A program made the translations under genes and the position numbers. The notes under the pieces are model-generated. The model saw only the letters and a program-made list of their open reading frames with translations. It made no database searches and was not told where the DNA came from. From Polychytrium aggregatum (lineage: Eukaryota; Chytridiomycota; Chytridiomycetes; Polychytriales), in contig NW_026516266.1 in NCBI RefSeq assembly GCF_025602895.1, positions 186,001 through 250,000 on the forward strand: a DNA stretch of 64,000 nt. Direction: 5' to 3'. This document shows, one piece after another, positions 1 through 8,424 of this stretch. Each line of letters starts with the position of its first letter. Within the stretch, counting starts at the first letter, position 1.

Positions 1-2357
1 GCCTTCATCCACGGCTTGAGTCCGTCGGTCGAGTTGTCGCGGAGGACCGAGATCAGTGCTGACAGGATCGGGTCGGAGCTGTACTGAGTGCGGATGGTGT
101 CCAAGAGATCGTCGGGCGAGGGTCCGAGGTTGACAATCGCGTTGATGATCGAGACTTGGACGGCCTTGGAGATGGCTGTCGGTGTGCGCGAGAGCACGTC
201 GGCGACCTTGTTCCACGAGCCGGGGATCCACTGGATCTCGAGGTCAAAGTCCAGCATCGTGTCGATGGCTCGCTGTTGGCGCTTGTTGAGGGTCTTGGAG
301 TCGAGGATGTGCTTGAGCGCCTTCTGGTCGGTGTGGAGGAAGACTTTGCGGCCGACGAGGTAGTTCTTGAACTTGTCGAGGTGGCGGGTGATCGACAGCA
401 GCTCGCCGTTGTAGGGCGAGTAGTTGAGTTCGGATCCGTGCAGTTTCTGCGAGTTGAAAGCGATGGGGCGCACCGTGCCGGATCCGTCCATGTCCTGCCC
501 GATCCATCCACCAATCGATGCGCTTGACTCGGACCAGTCGGTGAAGAGGTGAATGTCCTTGTCCGGGTTGACCATGTGCAGCGACTGAGGCGAGAGCAAC
601 TTGAGCTGCTCGAAGGCGGCGATGGCGTTGTCGTCCCAGACGACGGACTTGGTCGAGTTGGCGGAGCGGGTGGTGATCAGAGTCGAGAGTGGACCGGCGA
701 GGGCAGCGTAGCCAGGGACAAAGCTCATGATGGTGTTGGTCAAGCCGAGGAAGCTGCGGAGTTCGTGTTCGGTCGTTGGTCGCGGGTAGTTCTTGATGGC
801 GTCGATGCGCGAGGGATGCACTTGGATGCGTCCTTCGCCGATGATGAAGCCGAGATAGGTGACGGTCGAGTTGAAGAACGAACACTTCTCGGGTCGGATC
901 TTGAAGCCGTGTCGGTGGATCTTGTCGAGGACCAGTTCGATGTGGCGGATGTGCTGGTCCTCGTCCTCGGATGCGATCAGGATGTCGTCGATGTAGACGA
1001 ACACAAAGTCGTCGATGAACTCGCGGAAGATGTCGTTCATCGCGGCTTGGAACACGGAGGGACTGTTGGCGAGGCCGAAGGGCATCACAAGCCACTCAAA
1101 GTGGCCGTACTTGGTCCTGAAGGCCGTCTTGGGGGTGTCGGCGTCGGCAATGCGGATCTGGTGGAATCCGCGTTGCAAGTCGAGCTTGGAGAAGACACGG
1201 CACTTGGACAGGCGGTCGATGATCTCGCGCATGTTGGGCAGCGCGGTGCGGTCCTTGACGGTGATCTTGTTGAGGGCGCGGAAGTCAAAGACGAGTCGGA
1301 ACTTGTCGCCCTGCTTGACCCAGAAGATCGGTGCGCCGAAGGGCGAGACGGACTTGCGGATGTGGCCGATCCGGAGCAATCGGTCGAGTTCGTCTTTGAG
1401 ACGAGCGAGTTCTTCGGCCGACATTTGGTAGAGCGACGACCAGGTTGGCTTGGCAGAGTCGTCGAGTTGGATGTTCATGTCGATGCCGGGTCGGTGAGGC
1501 GGGAGTTCCTTGAGTTCGTTGAAGGCATCGCGGTACTTTGCGATGATGGATCGGTGTTCGGGGGTCAGTGGTTCGAGGACACGGGCAAGTTGGGCAACGG
1601 GGTCGTAGGGTTCAACAGCAACTGTATTCAAGTCACTGCTCAGAGTACAAACATACACGGCGCCGGGAGTCGAAGCCAGTGCGTTGATCTGCTGGGTCGA
1701 CATGTGGTACTGGGATCGGAGTTCGAGGGTCGTGAGTGGCATTCCGGTGTCGGGTCGCGATGCCGTCCAAGTGTGGTGCTTCCCGTCGATCGAGAACTTG
1801 ATTCGGTTGGAGGGCCAGTCGATCTCGGGGTTGGTCTGGTCGAGCCAGTTCTTGCCGAGGATAACGTCCCAGGTGAGTGGCGCGGTGAAGAGGTTGATGC
1901 GGGCGTGGTAGTCGTGGATGGTGAGGTCGACGGGATCGGTGACGGAGGACGGGAAGGACTTGCCGTTGGGCATCGTGACGGCGTTGGCGGTGGTCTTGGT
2001 TCGAAGGTCGAGGGTCGAGGCGAGGGTCTCGGAGATGTGCGAGTTGGTCGCACCAGGGTCGATGAGGACGGTGATCGGGGAGCCGTTGAGGGTGGCGTCG
2101 ATCACAAGCAGTCCCTTGCCGTGGTTGGCGGCAATGCGGTGGGGTTCGTCGATGAGAGAGTTGATCAGGTGAGGTCCGGTGGCGAGAGTCAATAGTTCAG
2201 CGTCGGGGGTCGGAGTCGGATGGCGGCAACTCGCCGGGTCCTTCAGAGGTCGTAGTATCCAGGGGTTGCCGCCTCGTCGTTTCCCTGATCTTCGTAGAAG
2301 GTGGCCTGGTCGGCGGTCTCGACGATGGCGTTGATGCGGGGCTGGTTCAAGGGACAC
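1..2357 (-). CDS. Pol of copy A, N-terminal part (window edge)
   Basis: Partial polyprotein frame overlapping the end of gag and running out of the window. It corresponds to the protease, reverse transcriptase and RNase H part of the Pol of element B. Reverse transcriptase catalytic YIDD and the RNase H segment are recognisable. The frame appears open throughout the visible part. Confidence 0.85.
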   Translation of the reverse strand, partial: MSLEPAPHQRHRRDRRPGHLLRRSGKRRGGNPWILRPLKDPASCRHPTPTPDAELLTLATGPHLINSLIDEPHRIAANHGKGLLVIDATLNGSPITVLIDPGATNSHISETLASTLDLRTKTTANAVTMPNGKSFPSSVTDPVDLTIHDYHARINLFTAPLTWDVILGKNWLDQTNPEIDWPSNRIKFSIDGKHHTWTASRPDTGMPLTTLELRSQYHMSTQQINALASTPGAVYVCTLSSDLNTVAVEPYDPVAQLARVLEPLTPEHRSIIAKYRDAFNELKELPPHRPGIDMNIQLDDSAKPTWSSLYQMSAEELARLKDELDRLLRIGHIRKSVSPFGAPIFWVKQGDKFRLVFDFRALNKITVKDRTALPNMREIIDRLSKCRVFSKLDLQRGFHQIRIADADTPKTAFRTKYGHFEWLVMPFGLANSPSVFQAAMNDIFREFIDDFVFVYIDDILIASEDEDQHIRHIELVLDKIHRHGFKIRPEKCSFFNSTVTYLGFIIGEGRIQVHPSRIDAIKNYPRPTTEHELRSFLGLTNTIMSFVPGYAALAGPLSTLITTRSANSTKSVVWDDNAIAAFEQLKLLSPQSLHMVNPDKDIHLFTDWSESSASIGGWIGQDMDGSGTVRPIAFNSQKLHGSELNYSPYNGELLSITRHLDKFKNYLVGRKVFLHTDQKALKHILDSKTLNKRQQRAIDTMLDFDLEIQWIPGSWNKVADVLSRTPTAISKAVQVSIINAIVNLGPSPDDLLDTIRTQYSSDPILSALISVLRDNSTDGLKPWMK

Positions 2358-3301
2358 TGCGAGGCGATGTGGCCGAACTTGCGGCAGCGGAAGCAGCCTC
2401 CGTTACGGCGGAGGTACTCCTTCTCGCGGTCGGTGAGCTTCTTGATCGGGCGCATGTCGACGTTGTCGAGGTCCATGGCGTTGGGGTCACGTGCGGGAGG
2501 CTGGGTCGGCTGGAAGGCGGGACGAGGAGGACGGACCATTGGGCGGAACTGCGGCTGACCAGGTGGAGCGCGGAAGAGAGGAGGTCGCTGGAACTGGAGC
2601 TCGCGGAAGGGTTGATCGCGGAACTGAGTGCGAGCGGGCTGCTGCATCAGGGGTTGCGATTGACCCATAATGGACTCGTATCGCTCGGCGAGGGCCATGG
2701 CATCTTCGAGGGTGGCTGTGTTGGAGTCAAGCTTCCATTCGACTTCGATGCGCACCCTGTGCTTGAGCTTGGTGAGGTAGCGCTGCAGGTTCTGGCGGTT
2801 GTTGCTGAAGTGGGGCAGCTCGAGGAGGAGATCGCGGAAGCGAGAGTTGAACTGCTCGACGGAGCCGGTGTGGCGCAGTGCTTCGAACTCATCCTCGGTG
2901 GTGCGCAGCGAGGTGGACGGAAGGAAGGTGTCGCGGACGAGGGACAGGACGGCGGCCGGGGTCAGGTTGTCGAGTTGCTTGCCCTGGGACCAGAGGCGCC
3001 ACCAGGTCTTGGCCTTGCCCTTGAGGTTCATGGCGACGGTGGCGACAGCGGTGGCGTCATCGAGACTGTGGAAGGCAATGTACTCGGTCATTGAGAAGAC
3101 AAACTCGTCAACGACAGCAGCCTTACGCTCGCCAGTGAAGGCGTCGGGGAGCGGGATCTTGGGACGCTTGAAACCGGGAGGGACCGTGGGGAGATTCGGC
3201 TGGGCAGTCAGGGCGGAGAGGACCAGGGCGCGGTCCTCGAGCGATAGTTGTTCAAGGGCCTGGAGACAGGCATTGACGGCGGGATCGACCGATGCTACCA
3301 T
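2243..3301 (-). CDS. Gag of copy A
   Basis: A 352-residue reading frame encoding the structural Gag protein of a Ty3/gypsy element, expected to form the cytoplasmic particle. It has a retrotransposon-gag core in the first half and one CCHC zinc knuckle (CFRCRKFGHIASQC) near residue 310. It matches the Gag of element B almost residue for residue. Confidence 0.92.
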   Translation of the reverse strand: MVASVDPAVNACLQALEQLSLEDRALVLSALTAQPNLPTVPPGFKRPKIPLPDAFTGERKAAVVDEFVFSMTEYIAFHSLDDATAVATVAMNLKGKAKTWWRLWSQGKQLDNLTPAAVLSLVRDTFLPSTSLRTTEDEFEALRHTGSVEQFNSRFRDLLLELPHFSNNRQNLQRYLTKLKHRVRIEVEWKLDSNTATLEDAMALAERYESIMGQSQPLMQQPARTQFRDQPFRELQFQRPPLFRAPPGQPQFRPMVRPPRPAFQPTQPPARDPNAMDLDNVDMRPIKKLTDREKEYLRRNGGCFRCRKFGHIASQCPLNQPRINAIVETADQATFYEDQGNDEAATPGYYDL

Positions 3302-3766
3302 GTCAGATCACGGGATCAAGAGGAGATCAAAAGAAAAAGATAGAGAAGGGTTTTATTGATCTTAGCGAGGCTAGGATCTAGAGTCAAGTGTGTCTGGGGT
3401 CGAAGGTGATGACCAGAAACATGAGCGGGTGAAGGCGGGCTATTTATCTGTCTGGCGGTCCCGGAGGCGAAGCCTGCCGCAGCGGGGGCGAAGCAGCGGA
3501 GGCGGCGGGACAGCAGCCAGGCAGCAACGGCTAACCGGAGAAACATGTGAAAGTCTGACAAATGCTCGGTGGCTGACAAATGCGGGTGACACAGCGTCTG
3601 ACTAATGCATGGTCGATGACAAATGCAGGGAAAACAGAGCGGCGTGTGCAACATGAGAGCAAGGAAAAAGGAAAGGCGTCACAGGACAAAGGAAAAGGAA
3701 AGTGTGCGACGCAAACAGTGACACAAGTGCGACGGTGCAGCTAGGCGGGCAGAGCGATCTGTGACA
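3301..3766 (-). repeat. 5' LTR of copy A (466 bp)
   Basis: Reverse complement of the two LTRs of element B; begins TG and ends CA in the sense direction. It contains a TATA-like ataaata and an AATAAA polyadenylation signal near its 3' end. The gag start codon uses the last LTR base as its A. Confidence 0.95.
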
Positions 3767-5296
3767 ATGCTGGATGTTGTCCGAGACAACATCGCCAACG
3801 ACAAACAGTTCGGAGAACTGTTCCGAAAGGTGTCTAAGCTCCCCAAGGACGACGAATCATCCGAGTACACAGTGCGTGATGGCCTGCTCCTCCTGAAGAA
3901 GGACAGCCGTGTCTGTGTGCCGGACATTCCGTCGTTGAAGACCAAGTTGCTCCAAGAGGTCCACGACTCGCCCCTCGCTGGACACTTTGGAGTCGAGAAG
4001 ACATACGACCGACTGGCCAAAGTCGCATACTGGCCTGGAATGAAGCGCACCGTCGAGAAGTACATCGAGTCCTGCCATACCTGCAAGATGGTCAAGTCAC
4101 GCACGACCCGAGAGCAAGGATTGCTGCAACCCCTGCCTGTTCCCGACCGCCCCTGGACCAGCATGTCCATGGATCTCATCACGCATCTACCGACGACCAA
4201 GTTGGACCACGATGCAATCGCTGTCTTTGTCGACAGGTTCAGCAAGATGGCACACTTTGTGCCGTGCCAGACGACATGCTCCGCGCCTGACCTTGCACTG
4301 CTGTTCTTCAAGCATGTGTTCAAGCACCACGGCCTCCCAAAGTCCATCGTCAGTGATCGAGACCCCCGATTCACCTCCTTGTTTTGGACAAGTCTGTTCG
4401 ACCATCTCGGCACCAAGCTGAACATGTCAACCTCGCACCACCAACAAACGGATGGACAGTCCGAGCGGACGATCCGCACCCTCGAGCAATACCTGAGGAC
4501 ATACGCCTCGACCAGCCAAGACGACTGGGACATACAGCTGAGTCATGCAGAGTTTGCATACAACACCGCCAAGTCGAGCACAACTGGCTTGAGCCCCTTT
4601 GAGGCGCTCTACGGATTCCAGCCTGATGTTCCCACCTCCTTGACACTGACCGAGTCCACGGCTGGATTGCCTCCCAAACCAAGTGCCTTTGTCAAAGATC
4701 ATCAAGTCCGACACAAGATGATCGCCGACGCGCTCACGGATGCGCAACAAGTGATGGCGAAGTACTACGACCGCCGACACCAGGATGTCTCCTTTGAAGT
4801 TGGAGACCTTGTCTACCTGGACGCCGACAACATCAAGGTCCCCGAAGCCCAGTCAAAGAAGTTGTTGCCCAAGTACCGAGGACCGTTCAAGATAGCGGCC
4901 CGACCCAGTCCCCTCAACTACCTGTTGGACTTGCCACCTGGAAGCAAGCTCCATCCTGTCTTCCATGTGTCCAAGCTGCGTCGCCACACGACCCGCAGTC
5001 CAGCACAGTTCCCCGACGCCGACGAAGGTGTCCCGGACGACGCACCACTGGAAGACGACCTCGGACAATACTATACTCAAGAATATGAAGTCGAAAGGAT
5101 CGTGAGGCACAAGAAAGTGGCTGATGGGTCACTTCGGTTTTATGTCAAGTGGGTTGGTTACCCACACTCGGGCAACACATGGCAAACACTGGAGGACTTG
5201 TCCCATGCACCCGAGGAGCTGAGTAAATACGGTAAACACCTCGAGGAGCCCCAAATAAAGAGCACACGCAGGGCTCCTCGCAGGAAGCCTTCTTAA
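3767..5296 (+). CDS. Integrase and chromodomain end of Pol, copy C1
   Basis: About 510 residues matching the C-terminal part of the Pol of C3. It includes the HHCC zinc-binding segment of integrase, the DDE catalytic core (a D in [12 protein letters not shown], a D in IVSDRDPRF, an E in the TDGQSERT region), the GPF/GPY-like module and a C-terminal chromodomain. Chromodomains in this family direct integration to modified chromatin (family knowledge). Confidence 0.9.
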   Translation: MLDVVRDNIANDKQFGELFRKVSKLPKDDESSEYTVRDGLLLLKKDSRVCVPDIPSLKTKLLQEVHDSPLAGHFGVEKTYDRLAKVAYWPGMKRTVEKYIESCHTCKMVKSRTTREQGLLQPLPVPDRPWTSMSMDLITHLPTTKLDHDAIAVFVDRFSKMAHFVPCQTTCSAPDLALLFFKHVFKHHGLPKSIVSDRDPRFTSLFWTSLFDHLGTKLNMSTSHHQQTDGQSERTIRTLEQYLRTYASTSQDDWDIQLSHAEFAYNTAKSSTTGLSPFEALYGFQPDVPTSLTLTESTAGLPPKPSAFVKDHQVRHKMIADALTDAQQVMAKYYDRRHQDVSFEVGDLVYLDADNIKVPEAQSKKLLPKYRGPFKIAARPSPLNYLLDLPPGSKLHPVFHVSKLRRHTTRSPAQFPDADEGVPDDAPLEDDLGQYYTQEYEVERIVRHKKVADGSLRFYVKWVGYPHSGNTWQTLEDLSHAPEELSKYGKHLEEPQIKSTRRAPRRKPS

Positions 5297-5305
5297 GTGT
5301 GGGAG

Positions 5306-5614
5306 TGTAGGAGATGGTATCTCCGACGCTGTGCTGCGCGTACTGCGCGTACTGCGCGGCGCAGTGGGTCGTGACCTGTGCTGCGCTTTGCGTTTTCACG
5401 CACCGCAGGCAGGCCACCGCAGGGTATACCTGCGGGTTGCCCCCGTTCCCCCCGTTTGTCTGGAGTTCGGTTTTATCGTGAATAAACGTAAGTGCTCCCC
5501 GAGCTCACCCGTCCGCTAGAGTAGCCTAGCACCGCCCTGTTCTGCCCCGTCCTGTCTTGTCTTGTACCCCCTCCCTCCCCGTCTTGCCCCAACGTCCCAG
5601 TAGTGGACGTTACA
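5306..5614 (+). repeat. 3' LTR of copy C1 (309 bp)
   Basis: Starts tgtaggagatgg and ends cgttaca. It is the reverse complement of the LTR at 5932-6240 and of the LTRs at 13673 and 18831. It carries an AATAAA near its middle and the GC-rich repeat tgcgcgtactgcgcg near its 5' end. Confidence 0.95.
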
Positions 5615-6240
5615 CCAACGGTACGCCTGGTCCTTTAAGCAGAGCTTGGCGGCGACGATGTGGTGGGTGGGGGCGACTTGGGCAGCATCGAGGTAGTCCT
5701 CGAGTTGCTGCAGCCAGTCCTCCACCGAGGAGGAGCGGCTCTTCCCAGTAAACACTGGGGCACGGAAGGTCTTGAGGAAGGCTTCCGGAAGTGGGCGGGG
5801 GTTGCTCATGGCAGGGGCAGGCTCCAGGGACAGAGAGGAGAGTCGGTCGGCAAGAGAGGCGGGATCCAGCTTGAGGATCTAGAAAGAGGACAAACAGGAC
5901 GAAAACAAGACGAGGATTTCCGATGCTACCATGTAACGTCCACTACTGGGACGTTGGGGCAAGACGGGGAGGGAGGGGGTACAAGACAAGACAGGACGGG
6001 GCAGAACAGGGCGGTGCTAGGCTACTCTAGCGGACGGGTGAGCTCGGGGAGCACTTACGTTTATTCACGATAAAACCGAACTCCAGACAAACGGGGGGAA
6101 CGGGGGCAACCCGCAGGTATACCCTGCGGTGGCCTGCCTGCGGTGCGTGAAAACGCAAAGCGCAGCACAGGTCACGACCCACTGCGCCGCGCAGTACGCG
6201 CAGTACGCGCAGCACAGCGTCGGAGATACCATCTCCTACA
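5615..6240 (-). mobile_element. Ty3/gypsy chromovirus copy C2 (5' end only)
   Basis: Reverse-oriented 5' end of another family C copy: 5' LTR (5932-6240), primer site, leader and the first part of gag (5615-5809). Its gag is interrupted by C1 at 5614/5615, at a site matching position about 18514 in the whole copy C3. Its 5' LTR abuts D1 sequence at 6241, so C2 sits in D1. The visible parts read as identical to C3, so it is young. Confidence 0.9.
5932..6240 (-). repeat. 5' LTR of copy C2 (309 bp)
   Basis: Same 309-bp LTR as in C1 and C3, in reverse orientation; followed in the sense direction by the primer site TGGTAGCATCGG. Confidence 0.95.
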
Positions 6241-6848
6241 GTTGGACTACCAGCGCATTGGACCCTACAAGATCGTCGAAGCCATCGGTTCCCTCGCCTT
6301 CCGCCTCGACCTTCCAAAGGATCTCAAGATCCATCCGGTGTTCCATGTCTCCCTCCTTGAGGCCCACAAGTCGAACACCCTCCCCGGCCGCATCCAAGAC
6401 CCTCCTCCGCCAGTCCGCGTCAACGACCACTTGGAGTATGAAGTCCAGGAGATCCTCGACTCCAAGATGGTCCGCGGTAAGTTGAGCTATTTCGTTGATT
6501 GGAAGGGCTACTCGACTGATCATCGCAGCTGGGAGCCCGCCAACTACGTTAACGCTCCCGACAAGATAGCCGACTTCCACCGCCGGTACCCCGACAAGCC
6601 TGGACTTATTGTTCGTAGGAGTGGCCGTAGTTTGGGGAGGGATGATGTGATGATCATGCACGTTGGGAACACGTGTGGACTGCTGCGCGTGATGCACCGT
6701 GAGTCATGTTTGTTTGTCTTGGCGTGTATTCCCTGATTGACTGGCGCCGATGACTCTTACTTCGCCTCCGACTGCGCTGTGCTTCGCCCCTCTCGCTGGA
6801 TGCTCCGCCTCCCTCGCACCCCCTTCTCGTCCCTCGTTTGTTGCTCAA
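6241..6848 (+). mobile_element. Ty3/gypsy chromovirus relic D1 (3' fragment)
   Basis: Forward-oriented 3' fragment of a family D element: the last part of integrase, a C-terminal chromodomain (roughly 6420-6640) and part of the 3' LTR from 6646. Similarity to the D2 LTR stops near 6848, so about half of the LTR is missing. It differs from D2 at several positions in both protein and LTR. It is the oldest element of the stack and a truncated fossil. Confidence 0.85.
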
Positions 6849-6900
6849 TCGAGGAGTTCGTGGTAGTGAAGTGTTCGCAGTGGGCTTGATTTACGAATTC
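6849..6900. other. Short host remnant between D1 and element B
   Basis: About 52 bases that match none of the four element families. The last five bases (aattc) are repeated after element B at 12620, so this is original target DNA. Read on the minus strand it continues the relic frame described at 29173-29357. Confidence 0.6.
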
Positions 6901-7366
6901 TGTCACAGATCGCTCTGCCCGCCTAGCTGCACCGTCGCACTTGTGTCACTGTTTGCGTCGCACACTTTCCTTTTCCTTTGTCCTGTGACGCCTTTCCTTT
7001 TTCCTTGCTCTCATGTTGCACACGCCGCTCTGTTTTCCCTGCATTTGTCATCGACCATGCATTAGTCAGACGCTGTGTCACCCGCATTTGTCAGCCACCG
7101 AGCATTTGTCAGACTTTCACATGTTTCTCCGGTTAGCCGTTGCTGCCTGGCTGCTGTCCCGCCGCCTCCGCTGCTTCGCCCCCGCTGCGGCAGGCTTCGC
7201 CTCCGGGACCGCCAGACAGATAAATAGCCCGCCTTCACCCGCTCATGTTTCTGGTCATCACCTTCGACCCCAGACACACTTGACTCTAGATCCTAGCCTC
7301 GCTAAGATCAATAAAACCCTTCTCTATCTTTTTCTTTTGATCTCCTCTTGATCCCGTGATCTGACA
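6901..7366 (+). repeat. 5' LTR of element B (466 bp)
   Basis: Runs from TGTCACAG to TCTGACA and reads as identical to the 3' LTR. A TATA-like ataaata lies near 7220 and an AATAAA at 7310-7315, so transcription should start around 7245-7260. Confidence 0.96.
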
Positions 7367-8424
7367 TGGTAGCATCGGACGATCCCGCCGTCAATGCCTG
7401 TCTCCAGGCCCTTGAACAACTATCGCTCGAGGACCGCGCCCTGGTCCTCTCCGCCCTGACTGCCCAGCCGAATCTCCCCACGGTCCCTCCCGGTTTCAAG
7501 CGTCCCAAGATCCCGCTCCCCGACGCCTTCACTGGCGAGCGTAAGGCTGCTGTCGTTGACGAGTTTGTCTTCTCAATGACCGAGTACATTGCCTTCCACA
7601 GTCTCGATGACGCCACCGCTGTCGCCACCGTCGCCATGAACCTCAAGGGCAAGGCCAAGACCTGGTGGCGCCTCTGGTCCCAGGGCAAGCAACTCGACAA
7701 CCTGACCCCGGCCGCCGTCCTGTCCCTCGTCCGCGACACCTTCCTTCCGTCCACCTCGCTGCGCACCACCGAGGATGAGTTCGAAGCACTGCGCCACACC
7801 GGCTCCGTCGAGCAGTTCAACTCTCGCTTCCGCGATCTCCTCCTCGAGCTGCCCCACTTCAGCAACAACCGCCAGAACCTGCAGCGCTACCTCACCAAGC
7901 TCAAGCACAGGGTGCGCATCGAAGTCGAATGGAAGCTTGACTCCAACACAGCCACCCTCGAAGATGCCATGGCCCTCGCCGAGCGATACGAGTCCATTAT
8001 GGGTCAATCGCAACCCCTGATGCAGCAGCCCGCTCGCACTCAGTTCCGCGATCAACCCTTCCGCGAGCTCCAGTTCCAGCGACCTCCTCTCTTCCGCGCT
8101 CCACCTGGTCAGCCGCAGTTCCGCCCAATGGTCCGTCCTCCTCGTCCCGCCTTCCAGCCGACCCAGCCTCCCGCACGTGACCCCAACGCCATGGACCTCG
8201 ACAACGTCGACATGCGCCCGATCAAGAAGCTCACCGACCGCGAGAAGGAGTACCTCCGCCGTAACGGAGGCTGCTTCCGCTGCCGCAAGTTCGGCCACAT
8301 CGCCTCGCAGTGTCCCTTGAACCAGCCCCGCATCAACGCCATCGTCGAGACCGCCGACCAGGCCACCTTCTACGAAGATCAGGGAAACGACGAGGCGGCA
8401 ACCCCTGGATACTACGACCTCTGA
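7366..8424 (+). CDS. Gag of element B
   Basis: A 352-residue Gag. Residues about 40-230 form the retrotransposon-gag core, with a Trp-rich segment (TWWRLWSQGK) near residue 100. A proline/glutamine-rich linker follows, then a CCHC knuckle CFRCRKFGHIASQC near residue 310. The ATG is formed by the last base of the LTR plus TG of the primer site. The last 115 bases overlap pol. Confidence 0.93.
   Translation: MVASDDPAVNACLQALEQLSLEDRALVLSALTAQPNLPTVPPGFKRPKIPLPDAFTGERKAAVVDEFVFSMTEYIAFHSLDDATAVATVAMNLKGKAKTWWRLWSQGKQLDNLTPAAVLSLVRDTFLPSTSLRTTEDEFEALRHTGSVEQFNSRFRDLLLELPHFSNNRQNLQRYLTKLKHRVRIEVEWKLDSNTATLEDAMALAERYESIMGQSQPLMQQPARTQFRDQPFRELQFQRPPLFRAPPGQPQFRPMVRPPRPAFQPTQPPARDPNAMDLDNVDMRPIKKLTDREKEYLRRNGGCFRCRKFGHIASQCPLNQPRINAIVETADQATFYEDQGNDEAATPGYYDL
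7367..7378 (+). promoter_or_regulatory. Primer-binding site of element B (tRNA type)
   Basis: TGGTAGCATCGG directly abuts the LTR. Such a TGG-starting site is complementary to the CCA end of a tRNA (3' end CCGATGCTACCA). The same 12 bases follow the 5' LTR of family C (18819-18830 in C3). The site also encodes residues 2-5 of Gag because the start codon spans the LTR junction. Confidence 0.8.

Larger units (their letters stand above)
1..3766 (-). mobile_element. Ty3/gypsy chromovirus copy A (partial, cut by window edge)
   Basis: Reverse-oriented LTR retrotransposon of the same family as element B (6901-12619), with only scattered differences from it. Visible parts are the 5' LTR (3301-3766), the gag gene (2243-3301) and the first part of pol (protease, reverse transcriptase, RNase H). 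The integrase, chromodomain and 3' LTR lie beyond the left edge. It sits inside copy C1, whose integrase region resumes at 3767. Its near identity to B points to a recent insertion. Within the window it looks whole apart from the truncation by the edge. Confidence 0.93.
3767..5614 (+). mobile_element. Ty3/gypsy chromovirus copy C1 (3' part)
   Basis: Forward-oriented 3' part of a family C element: the end of pol (3767-5296) and the 3' LTR (5306-5614). Copy A is inserted in its pol, and the rest lies outside the window. C1 itself ends inside the gag gene of copy C2, where C2 sequence starts at 5615. Its visible pol and LTR read as identical to those of C3, so it is young. It is interrupted once (by A). 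Confidence 0.92.

Noticed and set aside
549-2195. A 548-codon plus-strand open frame (and its twin at 8472-10118 on the minus strand)
   Set aside because: It lies antisense to RT of elements A and B; such frames arise from codon bias in GC-rich coding DNA. No domain is recognisable.
3386-3605. 71- and 112-codon frames repeated at 3316, 7013 and 12266
   Set aside because: They lie inside the 466-bp LTR of family A/B and repeat with it; no coding role is likely.
5306-6240. 309-bp inverted repeats 317 bp apart, resembling a fold-back DNA transposon
   Set aside because: Each copy is the LTR of a different C element; the unique DNA between is gag of C2. Nested insertion explains it fully.
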